Positions 26,820 to 36,445 are shown, counted from the first letter of the stretch. The stretch: DNA of 64,000 nt from Flemingiibacterium sp045636145 (GCA_045636145.1 JAZTWV010000047.1:62001-126000); one strand, 5' to 3'. The notes: a model not told the origin generated them from the sequence alone. Made by a program: numbers and translations.

Positions 26820-28472
26820 TTATTTTGCAGGCTTGTAGCCGTCTTTAAGTGTTACAACGCGGTTGAATACGCCGGGATTCTTGGTGTCAACACAGAAATA
26901 ACCGGTGCGGACGAATTGGAACTTGTCGCCGGGCTTTGCATCTGCAAGAGAAGGCTCGAGTTTAGCATTTTTTAAAACTGTTTTGCTGTTTTGGTTGATA
27001 TAGTCGGTATACTGCTTGTCTTCGGGAAGCTTTGAGGGGTCCTCCAAGGTCAGGAGGTTTTCGTAAAGGATAACCTCTGCATCTATGGTGTTGTCAGCAC
27101 TCAGCCAGTGGATAGTACCCTTGATCTTGCGTCCGTCAACGGGATTTCCGTTGCCTGTTTCAAGATCGGCGGTGGCGTGAATCTCTTTAATGCTTCCGTC
27201 AGCATTTTTTACGATATCGCCGCACTTTATGATATACGCACCCATAAGACGACCCTCTCCGTCCGGCTTCAGACGGAAGAATTTCGGAGGCGGAACCTCG
27301 GCAAAGTCCTCGGCATCAATATAAAGCTCACGGGTGAATTTCACCTTGCGAGTGCCCATTTCGGGGTTCTGAGGATGGTTGGGAAGCTCAAATTCCTCGG
27401 TTTTATCCTCAGGATAGTTGTCGATTATAACCTTGATTGGATCAAGCACGGCAACACGGCGTGGAGCGGTTTCGTTAAGCTCGTCGCGGATGCAGGCCTC
27501 AAGCAGACGAAGATCAACAAGGCTGTCGGATTTCGCAACGCCAATACGTCCGCAGAAATCAACAATGGATGCTCCGGTGTAGCCGCGGCGGCGGAGTCCG
27601 CAGAGGGTGGGCATACGGGGGTCGTCCCAGCCGTCAACCTGACCGCTCTCAACAAGTCCGCGCAGGAAACGCTTTGAGAGCACGGTGTTTGTTATGTTAA
27701 GACGTGCAAATTCGATCTGACGGGGAGTGTGTGGTACGCTTACATTTTCGATTACCCAATTGTAAAGCGGACGGTGTATTTCAAATTCAAGGGAGCAGAG
27801 TGAATGGGTGATTCCCTCAAGTGCGTCCTGAATGGGGTGTGCGAAGTCGTAGGTGGGATAAATGCACCACTTGTCGCCGTGACGGTGATGGTGCATATGC
27901 TTGATTCTGTAGATAACGGGGTCGCGCATCCAGAAGTTTCCGGAAGCGAGATCTATTTTTGCACGGAGAGTATATTTGCCGTCCGGGAACTCGCCGTTCT
28001 TCATGCGCTCAAACAGATCAAGGCTTTCTTCCATGGGACGGTCACGCCAAGGAGATTTTGCAGGATTCTGCAAGTCGCCGCGGTATTCATCCATCTGGTC
28101 TGCGCTAAGCTCGCAGACATATGCAAGTCCCTTTTTAATAAGCTCAACTGCATATTCGTAGTCCTTGTCGAAATAGTCAGAGCCGTAGAAGAAGCGGTCT
28201 TCCCAATCGAATCCCAGCCAATGAATATCTTCCTTGATAGCATCAACATACTCGGTATCTTCCTTGGCAGGGTTGGTGTCGTCCATGCGAAGATTGCACA
28301 TACCGCCATACTTTTTCGCTGTTCCGAAGTCGATTGCAAGTGCCTTGCAGTGACCTATGTGGAGGTATCCGTTAGGCTCGGGCGGAAAACGTGTGTGGAC
28401 TGTTGTTACCTTACCCTCGGCAAGGTCCTCGTTTATAAATTCTTCGATAAAGTTTGAAGCTTCGATAGCCAT
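26820..28472 (-). CDS. glnS: Glutaminyl-tRNA synthetase
   Basis: Class I synthetase of 550 residues that charges tRNA-Gln directly. The HIGH motif is in TRFPPEPNGYLHIGHCKAL and the KMSKS-equivalent is VLSKRFL. The C-terminal beta-barrel anticodon-binding region is present (about 335-550). Many Firmicutes lack GlnRS and use GatCAB instead, so its presence is informative about translation in this organism. It follows gltX by about 30 bases with an AAGGAG ribosome site. Confidence 0.96.
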   Translation of the reverse strand: MAIEASNFIEEFINEDLAEGKVTTVHTRFPPEPNGYLHIGHCKALAIDFGTAKKYGGMCNLRMDDTNPAKEDTEYVDAIKEDIHWLGFDWEDRFFYGSDYFDKDYEYAVELIKKGLAYVCELSADQMDEYRGDLQNPAKSPWRDRPMEESLDLFERMKNGEFPDGKYTLRAKIDLASGNFWMRDPVIYRIKHMHHHRHGDKWCIYPTYDFAHPIQDALEGITHSLCSLEFEIHRPLYNWVIENVSVPHTPRQIEFARLNITNTVLSKRFLRGLVESGQVDGWDDPRMPTLCGLRRRGYTGASIVDFCGRIGVAKSDSLVDLRLLEACIRDELNETAPRRVAVLDPIKVIIDNYPEDKTEEFELPNHPQNPEMGTRKVKFTRELYIDAEDFAEVPPPKFFRLKPDGEGRLMGAYIIKCGDIVKNADGSIKEIHATADLETGNGNPVDGRKIKGTIHWLSADNTIDAEVILYENLLTLEDPSKLPEDKQYTDYINQNSKTVLKNAKLEPSLADAKPGDKFQFVRTGYFCVDTKNPGVFNRVVTLKDGYKPAK

Positions 28473-28503
28473 TTTTGTGTCTCCTTAATATCTATTTTGT
28501 GTG

Positions 28504-30195
28504 CTATGCACCGAGGACGGTAATCATAGCGTTTATTCTTGAAAGTGTCTTTTCTTTTCCGATTATCTGCATTACTGTGTAGAGATCGGGAGCGTTCATC
28601 TTGCCTGTCACGGCAACGCGGATGAACATACTGATATCGGCAACACTGCCCTTGAAGGCGGTGGGATCGGCTTTGTACGCCTTCATATCGGAGGCATAGC
28701 CAAGCTGGTCGGCAATTGCCTTTACCTTGTCGAACCATACGTTCATATCGTCAGACTCATCATAGGTTGAGGTGAATTTTTCAAGCGCGGACTTTATGTC
28801 AGCCTTCATGAAGTTTTCGGGGTATGCATCCTCTATAGCATAAAAAGCATCGTAGAAGAAGCCCATGTACGGCTTGGCATCCGCCCATGTGGAAAGGTCC
28901 TTACTCGGCTTCTTTCCGCCTCTGCCGATAGCGAATATCTTTTCGGCAAATGCAGGGTCTGCCGCAAGCACCTTGCCGAAAGCCGGATCAAATTCCAGTG
29001 CCCATTCGGTAACTTTCTTTGTAACATCCTCAGCGCTCATACGGGATATGACATTCTTTGATACGTCGTTAAGCTTGTCAAAATCAAAGAGGCATCCGGA
29101 GGTGGACATTTTCTTGATGTTGAACGGGAAGTCGGTGTAAGACTTGTCCGGATTCTGGGCGTGCCATTCCTCGTAGTTGGAGTTGAGAAGAGTCATGATA
29201 TACTCGCACACCGCCTCGGGGCAGTATCCCATACGGGTGTAGTCGTCCATGTTTGCGCCCATGTCGCGCTTGGAAAGCTTCTTTTTGTTGCCTGCTTCGT
29301 CAAGCTTCATTATTTGTGCTATGTGCATATACTTGGGGAGTCTGAATCCGAGATAGCGGAACAGCATAATGTGCTTAGGAAGGCTGGGGAGCCATTCCTC
29401 GCCGCGGATTACGTGGGTGGTGCCCATAAGGTGATCGTCCACGGCATGAGCAAAGTGATATGTGGGGATTCCGTCGGATTTTAAGAGCACAAAGTCCTCG
29501 TCATTTTCGGGAACTTCGATGTTGCCCTTAATAAGATCGGTGAATTTTGTTTTCTTTTCGGGATCGCCGTCAGCAAGGATGCGTACAACAAAGGGATGAC
29601 CTGCCTTTATGTGCTCCTCGGCTTCTTCAACGGTGAAATTGCGGCGTGCCAGCATTTCAGCGCGTCTTGCCTCAGCTTCAGCCTGCCAATCGGTGTTTTT
29701 TAGCTCTTCTTTCTTGTTTACCTGCGCAAGCTCCTCAAGCTCTTCTTCGGTGGTGAAGCAGGGATAAGCTTTTCCCTCGCGGATAAGCTGTTTTGCATAG
29801 GTCTGATATATTTCACCGCGCATACTCTGCTTGTAAGGGCCGTATGCTCCGTGGTCGGAGATTTTGCCGGATTCATCGAGAATAGCACCCTCGTCGAAAT
29901 TGATTCCGTATGTGGAAAGGGTCTTTATAAGTCCCTCTGCCGCACCCTCAACCTCACGTTTTGCATCGGTGTCCTCAATGCGAAGAATAAACACGCCGCC
30001 GCTTTGGTGAGCAAGTCTCTCGCCTACTGTGGAGGGGAAAAGTCCGCCGAAGTGAACAAATCCGGTAGGGCTTGGCGCGAAACGCGTTACTTTTGCGCCT
30101 TCCGGAAGATTTCGTGCAGGAAAGCGTGCTTCCATATCCACGGGAAGCGTTTTTATATTGGGGAAAAGAAGCTCGGCTAAATAGTTGTTGTCCAT
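28504..30195 (-). CDS. gltX: Glutamyl-tRNA synthetase
   Basis: A 563-residue class I synthetase. The N-terminal signature is RFAPSPTGFVHFGG, with HFGG in place of the usual HIGG/HIGH, and LRIEDTDAKREVEGA follows. The KMSKS-equivalent is KKLSKRD. The C-terminal helical anticodon-binding domain is about 70 residues longer than in the classic 485-residue enzymes. It lies between an MBL-fold hydrolase gene and glnS in one operon. With glnS alongside, it need not misacylate tRNA-Gln. Confidence 0.95.
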   Translation of the reverse strand: MDNNYLAELLFPNIKTLPVDMEARFPARNLPEGAKVTRFAPSPTGFVHFGGLFPSTVGERLAHQSGGVFILRIEDTDAKREVEGAAEGLIKTLSTYGINFDEGAILDESGKISDHGAYGPYKQSMRGEIYQTYAKQLIREGKAYPCFTTEEELEELAQVNKKEELKNTDWQAEAEARRAEMLARRNFTVEEAEEHIKAGHPFVVRILADGDPEKKTKFTDLIKGNIEVPENDEDFVLLKSDGIPTYHFAHAVDDHLMGTTHVIRGEEWLPSLPKHIMLFRYLGFRLPKYMHIAQIMKLDEAGNKKKLSKRDMGANMDDYTRMGYCPEAVCEYIMTLLNSNYEEWHAQNPDKSYTDFPFNIKKMSTSGCLFDFDKLNDVSKNVISRMSAEDVTKKVTEWALEFDPAFGKVLAADPAFAEKIFAIGRGGKKPSKDLSTWADAKPYMGFFYDAFYAIEDAYPENFMKADIKSALEKFTSTYDESDDMNVWFDKVKAIADQLGYASDMKAYKADPTAFKGSVADISMFIRVAVTGKMNAPDLYTVMQIIGKEKTLSRINAMITVLGA

Positions 30196-30221
30196 ATTTT
30201 TAATTCCTTTCGTAAGAGCTT

Positions 30222-30857
30222 TTATGTTAAATGCTTTATATATACGTTTGCGGTGCGCTCACGGGAGAGCGTTGTGGTGGAGCCGTGACCGGGGAAGAGC
30301 TTGTAATCTCCAGCAAGGTCTGAAAGCCTTTTTAGTGAATCCTTTATCGCCATTTCATCACCGCCGTAAAGGTCGCACCGACCGATACCGCCGGAAAACA
30401 GCGTATCTCCGGTAAGTAAGATTCCGTCTGTCTTGTAGCATACCGAGCCCATTGTGTGACCGGGAGTATGCATCACCGTTAGTACGGTGTTGCCAAGCTC
30501 AAGCGTATCTCCGTCCGAAAGCAGTATCTCCGCAGGCTTGCATCCAACATGGATTCCTGCGAACTGTGCCATATAGGTAAGATTCGGGTCGAGAATTGAA
30601 TCGGCGTCATGTGCGTGCAGGGCGAGTGGAGCACCGGTCGCCTCACGAAGTGCTTCGAGGGACAGCATATGATCGAAATGTGCATGAGTCAGAAGGATAC
30701 ATTTTACTTTGATTCCGTCTGCCTCACACCGAGATAAAATCTTGCTGTGGCAGTCCTCGCCGCCGGGGTCAACCACGGCACCGATGCGAGTATCCTCGTC
30801 GTATACAATAAGGCAGTTAACGCGCATTGTGCCAAGCGGTAAAACTAAAACTTTCAT
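30222..30857 (-). CDS. MBL-fold metallo-hydrolase (glyoxalase II / YqgX-like)
   Basis: A 211-residue metallo-beta-lactamase-fold hydrolase. The metal ligands are visible in THAHFDH, HTPGHT, GDTLF and FPGHGSTTT. The short length (no C-terminal helical domain) matches the YqgX/GloB-like group, which is cytoplasmic and hydrolyses thioesters such as S-lactoylglutathione or related compounds; the substrate here is unknown. ATG 30857 (MKVLVLPLG) is preferred over ATG 30869, because the AAGGGCGG site directly abuts the latter. It is the first gene of the group ending with metY. Confidence 0.85.
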   Translation of the reverse strand: MKVLVLPLGTMRVNCLIVYDEDTRIGAVVDPGGEDCHSKILSRCEADGIKVKCILLTHAHFDHMLSLEALREATGAPLALHAHDADSILDPNLTYMAQFAGIHVGCKPAEILLSDGDTLELGNTVLTVMHTPGHTMGSVCYKTDGILLTGDTLFSGGIGRCDLYGGDEMAIKDSLKRLSDLAGDYKLFPGHGSTTTLSRERTANVYIKHLT

Positions 30858-30910
30858 AAATTCCGACATCCGCCCTTAATTAAAGTGTACAAAATATTAT
30901 ACCATCCTAC

Positions 30911-30939
30911 ATTATACCACATTTGACCTCGCTTGTCTA
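30911..30939 (-). promoter_or_regulatory. Sigma-A promoter of the MBL-gltX-glnS-GH26-metY group
   Basis: On the - strand TAGACA (30934-30939), a 17-base spacer and TATAAT (30911-30916). A second TATAAT-like sequence lies 16 bases downstream but lacks a -35 partner. Confidence 0.75.
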
Positions 30940-31106
30940 TATTTACAGAAGAATTTCTGTAAAATTTTCTTGTGACAATATTCGAAAAAATAAGTGCTTT
31001 TTTTGTTGGGATTGCACATTTTTAAGGATAGCTCAAAAAAAGCCGATTTTGTTTGCGGATTTATTACGGAGACAGGTGATATTTTGTAAAACTTTTTTAG
31101 AAAGGA

Positions 31107-31135
31107 TTGAAATATCTGAGTGATTATGATATAAT
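31107..31135 (+). promoter_or_regulatory. Sigma-A promoter of the PpiC lipoprotein
   Basis: TTGAAA (31107-31112), a 17-base spacer and TATAAT (31130-31135), with an upstream TG one base before (extended -10). It lies about 85 bases before the start codon. Confidence 0.82.
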
Positions 31136-31220
31136 ATCTACGGTTTTGCAAAAATGTACTGAATGGCATTTTTTGCTTCATAGTATTTTAAAAAGTGTAA
31201 TGAAAGGAATAATTACGATA

Positions 31221-32582
31221 ATGAGAAAAAGAGCAATATCATTATTACTTACAGCGGCTTTGTTTGCGGCATCTGCCTGCAATGCGAATATTGGCGATAA
31301 GCTGAGAGCAGGAACTGCGGCATCTACCGAGAACATAACTGTGAACGGCGCTATGATGAGCTACTATTATAACGATGTTTACAATACTTTTGTGGACTAC
31401 TACGGAAGCTATGTTGAGTATTTCGGACTTGATACCGAAAAATCCCTGCGTGATCAGAAGAGCGAGGAAAATCAAAGCTGGTATGACTATTTTATGGGCG
31501 GTGCCAAGCTTGTGGTGGAGGATATCCTTGTTCTTAATGAAGCTGCGGCGGCAAGCGGCGTTTCGCTTAGCGAGGCGGAAAAGGCGGCGATTAAAAGCCG
31601 CTCCGACAGAATGGATACCGGTCTCTACGGCGACGGCATAACAAAAGAAGATATTAACGATGCCAAGCTCCTTGAGGCTCTTGCATACAAGTATCAGTTC
31701 ATGAAAAAAGCGGAGTTTGTGCCCGATGCTGACGTACTTCGTGCCGTGAGGGACGAGAATGCCAATAAGTACAGGTATGTGGACTATTGCTCCTTTGAGA
31801 TATACTACGCTAAGGACGGACAAAGCTCAAAGGGAACATTTACCGAGGCCCGTGCAGCAGAGCTTGCAAATGAGCTTGCACGCTCGTCCGACAAAGCGGA
31901 GTTCGAAAAGACCGCAGAAAAAATACTCCTTGCGGAAGACTCCGGAATGAGTGAAAAAGACATCGAGGCAAAGCTTTCGAAGCTTGAAACCAAAGGTGCG
32001 CTGTTTGAAGAAAACAGTAAGGTGTCCGAGTGGGCATTCGGCGAGGATTCCAAAGACACGCTGGTGCTTTCCGATCCCTCTAAGACTATGTATACCGTAT
32101 ATCTTCGCACATCTGAGCCGTATTACAACGAGTCGAAGACGGTAAATGTCCGTCACGTACTGCTTTCCGAGGAAAATTGGGGCGGCTGTGATGCGACAAA
32201 AGCGAAAGCTGAGGAGCTTTTTGAAAAGTTCACCGAGAATGGCGGCAATGCCGAGGCTCTGGGACTGCTGGCGCTTGAGTATTCTGATGATGAGAGCACC
32301 TATTACAATGGCGGACTTTACGAAAATCTCACCGAGGGAAGAACAGTCGAAGCGTTTAATGATTGGTGCTTTGACCCTGCACGAAAGGCAGGCGATGCGG
32401 AGATTATCGAAAGTCAGTACGGATGGCATCTGATGTTTTTCGAGGGAGAGGGACTTTCCGTTTGGCAGACAGAGGCCGCAGAGGGTATAACCTCGGAGGC
32501 ACTCAGTAAGTATCTTGCAGAAATAACGGAAGCATATAAGGTCACATTCTATGATGATGTGATATATTCCATTCCCGATTGA
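31221..32582 (+). CDS. PpiC-domain (parvulin-type) foldase lipoprotein
   Basis: A 453-residue lipoprotein. The signal peptide ends in ASAC (Cys20), so it should be anchored outside the membrane. A SurA/PrsA-like helical region (about 35-300) precedes a parvulin domain (about 305-415) with VNVRHVLLSEE, YNGGLYENLTEGRTVEAFND and SQYGWHLMFFEGEG. The role is probably peptidyl-prolyl isomerisation and chaperoning of exported proteins, as for PrsA. ATG 31221 is used; ATG 31200 would add seven residues before the basic MRKR. It is monocistronic and ends at a bidirectional terminator. Confidence 0.88.
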   Translation: MRKRAISLLLTAALFAASACNANIGDKLRAGTAASTENITVNGAMMSYYYNDVYNTFVDYYGSYVEYFGLDTEKSLRDQKSEENQSWYDYFMGGAKLVVEDILVLNEAAAASGVSLSEAEKAAIKSRSDRMDTGLYGDGITKEDINDAKLLEALAYKYQFMKKAEFVPDADVLRAVRDENANKYRYVDYCSFEIYYAKDGQSSKGTFTEARAAELANELARSSDKAEFEKTAEKILLAEDSGMSEKDIEAKLSKLETKGALFEENSKVSEWAFGEDSKDTLVLSDPSKTMYTVYLRTSEPYYNESKTVNVRHVLLSEENWGGCDATKAKAEELFEKFTENGGNAEALGLLALEYSDDESTYYNGGLYENLTEGRTVEAFNDWCFDPARKAGDAEIIESQYGWHLMFFEGEGLSVWQTEAAEGITSEALSKYLAEITEAYKVTFYDDVIYSIPD

Positions 32583-32595
32583 TGGTATAAGAGCG

Positions 32596-32635
32596 ATGAC
32601 GCGCTGAAAATCACATCAGCGCGTCATTATTTTTT
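32596..32635. terminator. Bidirectional terminator between convergent genes
   Basis: ATGACGCGCTGA (32596-32607) and TCAGCGCGTCAT (32616-32627) form a perfect 12-pair stem; a T-rich tail follows on the + strand. The right arm includes the stop codon of the leftward flippase gene. Confidence 0.85.
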
Positions 32636-34157
32636 GCCTTTTTCTGTATCCTATATCACAGGGAGAGACAGAGCCTGTCAGCATCAGAAGAAGAATGTAT
32701 ATCCCCACCGACACAGCTCCTCCGAGTATCAGCGCTGCCCATGTACAGGGGAGTTTGAAAATTCCGGAAAGCCTCAGAAGCAAGAAAGCTCCGGACGCAC
32801 AAATTATGGGTTTTATGAGAAGCTTTCGGATATTTACTTCGAATGGACAGGTTTTGTAAAGCTTATGTATACTGAGGGAAGCGTTCATGATCTCCGCCGC
32901 ATACAGAGTTACAATGTATCCGTATATGCCTATTCGCGGACAGAGAAACCATACAAGAAAAGTGCACAGCGCGGCATCCGCGATATTTATTTTCATGCAG
33001 TAAAGCTGTTCTCCAAGTCCTTTCAGCATGGCGTCAACCGCATGGTCGAGGTACATTACGGGAATCAGCGGTGCCATTATGCCGATAAATCTTCCGGCTT
33101 CGTTATTTGCATATATCAGCACACCAAGCTCGTTTGAAAAAACGGTCATTACATATGCGCATCCAACGGAGAAAATAAGTGTAAGTCGCAGGGAACGAGT
33201 TACCATACTGCGAAGCCGCACTCTATCGCCCTCTGCATCGGACTGTGCAAATTCCGGGACTAAAAGTCCGGTGAACGAGTAGAGAATGGCAGTTGGAAAC
33301 ATTATAACAGGAATTACCATGCCGCAAAGGACACCGTATGCCGCCATAGCCGTATTGGCTGTAAGCGGATTTTTTTCAAGTCCGCGCGGGATCAGGATGT
33401 GTTCGACGGTGGTGAGTGCCGATCTTATGAGAGCGGCACCTGCAACGGGGAGAGTTATTCCGAAAAGCTCATATGTAAGCTTTTTGCTGTCTTTTTTTGA
33501 AACACTGCCGGATTTTCTCTTTTGTCTGTCTGCAAGATACAGAATAAGTGCCATAAGAAATGAAGCTATCTCTGCCAGCGCACCGCCGCCGACGATTGCC
33601 ATGCAGGCATATTCAATTCCGTCGGGGACGATGTATAGGAGTGCAAATGCGGTTATGAAAAATTTGAAAAGCTGTTCGAATATCTGCACCGCGGCACTTT
33701 TTGATACCTTCCTCACCGCGGTAAAATATCCGTGAAGCACATTGGATGCGGCAATAAACGGCAGACTCAGCGCAAGAAGCCGCAGAGAGAGGGTACAGCG
33801 TATATCGGAAAGCCAAGCCGATGCTACATATTCCGCACCAAAAAACAAAAGAGTGCACGCCAAAGTGCCGCAGACCACAGAATAAGTAAGACACTTTTTC
33901 AGTGATGCGTTCAGTGCGGAAACATCGTTTCTTCCAAGTGCCTCGGCGCACATCCTTGTGGAAGCCAGGTTCACACCTGCCGCCGCCGCAGTGACGGCAA
34001 GTCCGTACACGCTCATAATAAGCGTGAAAAGCCCCATGCCGTCAGCTCCAAGCACTCTTGAAACAAACGCACCGAATCCTACTCCAAGACCGCGCAAAAA
34101 TAAAGATGTTGCACCGAGTATTATGCCGTTAACCATAAATCTCCGCAGCTTTTGCAC
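32616..34157 (-). CDS. MVF/MATE-like flippase (SpoVB/MurJ type, polysaccharide biosynthesis family)
   Basis: A 513-residue protein with about 14 membrane segments. The N-terminus shows the pattern of the oligosaccharidyl-lipid flippase superfamily (FLRGLGVGFGAFVSRVLGAD, GMGLFTLIMSVYGLAVTAAA). Members such as SpoVB and MurJ move lipid-linked sugars across the membrane for spore cortex or wall synthesis. The best start is GTG 34157, six bases after GGAGGG; a longer frame to 34217 lacks such support. The gene stands alone, so a sporulation role is an inference from family membership. Confidence 0.85.
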   Translation of the reverse strand: MQKLRRFMVNGIILGATSLFLRGLGVGFGAFVSRVLGADGMGLFTLIMSVYGLAVTAAAAGVNLASTRMCAEALGRNDVSALNASLKKCLTYSVVCGTLACTLLFFGAEYVASAWLSDIRCTLSLRLLALSLPFIAASNVLHGYFTAVRKVSKSAAVQIFEQLFKFFITAFALLYIVPDGIEYACMAIVGGGALAEIASFLMALILYLADRQKRKSGSVSKKDSKKLTYELFGITLPVAGAALIRSALTTVEHILIPRGLEKNPLTANTAMAAYGVLCGMVIPVIMFPTAILYSFTGLLVPEFAQSDAEGDRVRLRSMVTRSLRLTLIFSVGCAYVMTVFSNELGVLIYANNEAGRFIGIMAPLIPVMYLDHAVDAMLKGLGEQLYCMKINIADAALCTFLVWFLCPRIGIYGYIVTLYAAEIMNASLSIHKLYKTCPFEVNIRKLLIKPIICASGAFLLLRLSGIFKLPCTWAALILGGAVSVGIYILLLMLTGSVSPCDIGYRKRQKIMTR

Positions 34158-34300
34158 AACATACCCTCCGTGACAAAGCAATTTTAGTAATATATATTTA
34201 ATTTGCCGCGTAAACATTACTTCTGGTTGTACAAATGCTATAAAGCTTTATATTTTCAAAAAATTAACAATAATTTTTCGGATTTTTTTGCCGAAATATA

Positions 34301-34329
34301 TTGCAAAATGAAAAATATTGTAGTATAAT
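34301..34329 (+). promoter_or_regulatory. Sigma-A promoter of gdhA
   Basis: TTGCAA (34301-34306), a 17-base spacer and TATAAT (34324-34329), about 60 bases upstream of the gdhA start. Confidence 0.8.
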
Positions 34330-34389
34330 GAAAAAGTACATTTTAGCACGTTAATATGTGTGAATTTTATAACAAAAGAGGTATGTATA

Positions 34390-35745
34390 ATGGCACTTAA
34401 GAATTCTTATCTCGCAAGTGTTTACGAGAATGTGTGCAAGAGAAACCCCGGCGAGACCGAGTTTCATCAGACTGTAGAAGAGGTTCTTGAATCTCTTGAG
34501 CCTGTTGCTGAAAAGCGCCCCGATCTTATCGAGGCAGGCGTATTTGAGCGTATGGTAGAGCCTGAGCGTCAGATTCAGTTCAGAGTAAGCTGGGTTGACG
34601 ACAACGGCAAGGTTCAGGTAAACCGCGGATACCGTGTACAGTTCAACTCTGCTATCGGTCCTTACAAGGGCGGCCTTCGCTTCCATCCCACAGTTAACGC
34701 TTCCATCATGAAGTTCCTCGGTTTCGAGCAGACCTTCAAGAACTCTCTTACCGGTCTTCCCATGGGCGGCGGTAAGGGCGGCTCCGACTTCGATCCTACC
34801 GGCAAGTCCGACGGAGAGGTTATGCGCTTCTGCCAGAGCTTTATGACCGAGCTTGCTAAGCACATCGGTGCTGATACCGACGTTCCCGCAGGTGATATCG
34901 GTGTTGGTGCACGTGAGGTTGGCTATCTCTTCGGTCAGTACAAGAGACTTCGCAACGAGTTTACCGGCGTTCTTACCGGTAAGGGCTTCTCCTACGGCGG
35001 ATCTCACATCCGTCCTGAGGCTACAGGCTTCGGTGCTGTATATTACACCCAGAACATGCTCGCTTCCTTCGGTGAGGAAGTTAAGGGCAAGACCTTCGCT
35101 GTATCCGGCTTCGGTAACGTTGCTTGGGGTACTGTTCAGAAGGTTACAGAGCTTGGCGGTAAGGTAGTTACCATTTCCGGACCCGACGGCTATATCTACG
35201 ATAAGGACGGCATTAACACTCCCGAAAAGATCGAGTTCATGATCGAAATGCGTGCTTCCTGCCGTAACAAGGTTCAGGACTACGCAGATAAGTTCGGCGT
35301 TCCTTTCTTCGCAGGCAAGAAGCCTTGGGGCGAAAAGGTTGACGTTATTATGCCCTGCGCTACACAGAACGAGGTTAATCTCGATGACGCTAAGGCTATG
35401 GTTGCAAACGGTCTTAAGTACTACGTTGAGGTTTCCAATATGCCTACCACCAACGAGGCTGTTGCATACCTTAAGGCAAACGGCGTAGTAGTTGCTCCTT
35501 CCAAGGCAGTAAATGCCGGCGGTGTTGCAGTTTCCGGTCTCGAAATGAGCCAGGACTCCATGCGTTACAGCTGGACCGCAGAGGAAGTTGATGCAAAGCT
35601 TAAGCAGATCATGAAGAACATCTACGACAGCTCTGTTAAGGCAGCTAAGGAATACGGCATGGAAGGCGACCTTGTTGCAGGTGCTAACATTGCAGGCTTC
35701 CTTAAGGTTGCTGATGCGATGAAGGCTCAGGGTATCGCGTACTAA
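34390..35745 (+). CDS. gdhA: NADP-type glutamate dehydrogenase
   Basis: A 451-residue hexameric-type glutamate dehydrogenase, which links ammonium and 2-oxoglutarate to glutamate. Substrate motifs are PYKGGLRFHP (91-100) and MGGGKGGSDFDP (about 125-136, catalytic lysine about 129). The Rossmann segment is AVSGFGNVAWGT, which fits the NADP-preferring anabolic group. Very biased codon use (few rare codons, heavy GCT/GTT/AAG) points to high expression. ATG 34390 has AGAGG upstream; a frame to 34360 has no ribosome site. It is a single gene with its own promoter and terminator. Confidence 0.96.
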   Translation: MALKNSYLASVYENVCKRNPGETEFHQTVEEVLESLEPVAEKRPDLIEAGVFERMVEPERQIQFRVSWVDDNGKVQVNRGYRVQFNSAIGPYKGGLRFHPTVNASIMKFLGFEQTFKNSLTGLPMGGGKGGSDFDPTGKSDGEVMRFCQSFMTELAKHIGADTDVPAGDIGVGAREVGYLFGQYKRLRNEFTGVLTGKGFSYGGSHIRPEATGFGAVYYTQNMLASFGEEVKGKTFAVSGFGNVAWGTVQKVTELGGKVVTISGPDGYIYDKDGINTPEKIEFMIEMRASCRNKVQDYADKFGVPFFAGKKPWGEKVDVIMPCATQNEVNLDDAKAMVANGLKYYVEVSNMPTTNEAVAYLKANGVVVAPSKAVNAGGVAVSGLEMSQDSMRYSWTAEEVDAKLKQIMKNIYDSSVKAAKEYGMEGDLVAGANIAGFLKVADAMKAQGIAY

Positions 35746-35764
35746 TAATTTCATACATAAAAGT

Positions 35765-35802
35765 AAGCAGTTCACAGGATTTTGTGAACTGCTTGTTTTT
35801 TT
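35765..35802 (+). terminator. Intrinsic terminator after gdhA
   Basis: AAGCAGTTCACA (35765-35776) and its complement (35783-35794) form a 12-pair stem with a six-base loop, followed by GTTTTTTT. The T-run overlaps the 3' end of the convergent phosphatase gene. Confidence 0.9.
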
Positions 35803-36445
35803 ATAGCTTTTCAGGGAGCTTTGTTACAAGCTCACCCATAAATGAGGCATCTCCGATTATATTCGGGATGATTTTGTGTGACTTTACATCGTAGTCAACG
35901 ATGGAGACAGAGGCATTGGGGACCCAAGTGAGGGTGTTTATGGCTGAGAGCGGCAGTCCGCGCCATTCGCACTCAAGAGCGCGTATGGGTGTGGCGTGAG
36001 TTGCTATGAGCAGCGTCTTTCCGTCATTTTCGGCGGCAAGCTTCCATACCGTATCTGACACCCTCGCGGCAAGCTCAGCCACACTCTCTCCGCCGTCGGG
36101 GCGTGAGGCGGCAAGATCAGTGAGCCAGACACCGAAGCTTTCGGAGAATTTGCTGGCAAGCGTTTCAAAAGGGCAGTCTTCCCATTCTCCGGCATATATT
36201 TCCCGAAGTCCTGCGCACGGAATCGGTACAAGACCGTGAGGGGCGGATATTATTCTGCCGGTTTCATAGGCTCTTACAAGATCGCTTGCATAGGCGGCAT
36301 CAATGTGCGTATCTTTAAGATATTTGGCAGTCAATTTTGCCTGTTCCACGCCGCGGTCAGTCAAAACACCGTCTGTGTGACCGTAGAATCGCTTCCACAA
36401 ATTGCCCGTGCTTTCTCCGTGCCTGACAAATATCATTCGCGTCAT
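35801..36445 (-). CDS. Histidine phosphatase (phosphoglycerate mutase-like) family protein
   Basis: A 214-residue protein of the RHG superfamily. The phosphoaccepting motif is FVRHGESTGN at the N-terminus, and the second histidine is in LIATHATPIRAL. Length and motifs resemble cofactor-dependent phosphoglycerate mutases, alpha-ribazole phosphatases (CobC) and broad phosphatases; they cannot be separated by eye. No cobalamin genes lie nearby, so a general phosphatase is more likely. ATG 36445 has an AAGGGGG site about ten bases upstream and a promoter at 36479. Confidence 0.85.
   Translation of the reverse strand: MTRMIFVRHGESTGNLWKRFYGHTDGVLTDRGVEQAKLTAKYLKDTHIDAAYASDLVRAYETGRIISAPHGLVPIPCAGLREIYAGEWEDCPFETLASKFSESFGVWLTDLAASRPDGGESVAELAARVSDTVWKLAAENDGKTLLIATHATPIRALECEWRGLPLSAINTLTWVPNASVSIVDYDVKSHKIIPNIIGDASFMGELVTKLPEKL

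Larger units (their letters stand above)
30858..31220. other. Divergent intergenic region with two outward promoters
   Basis: This AT-rich stretch of about 360 bases separates the leftward MBL-gltX-glnS group from the rightward PpiC lipoprotein gene. It holds one good promoter in each direction (listed separately). Between them, 30940-31106, I see no gene, tRNA or long hairpin. Confidence 0.6.

Noticed and set aside
34351..35775. A 474-codon open frame on the - strand
   Set aside because: It lies wholly antisense to gdhA, whose strong codon bias removes reverse-frame stops. It is Leu/Asn/Cys/His-rich with no ribosome site or recognisable domain.
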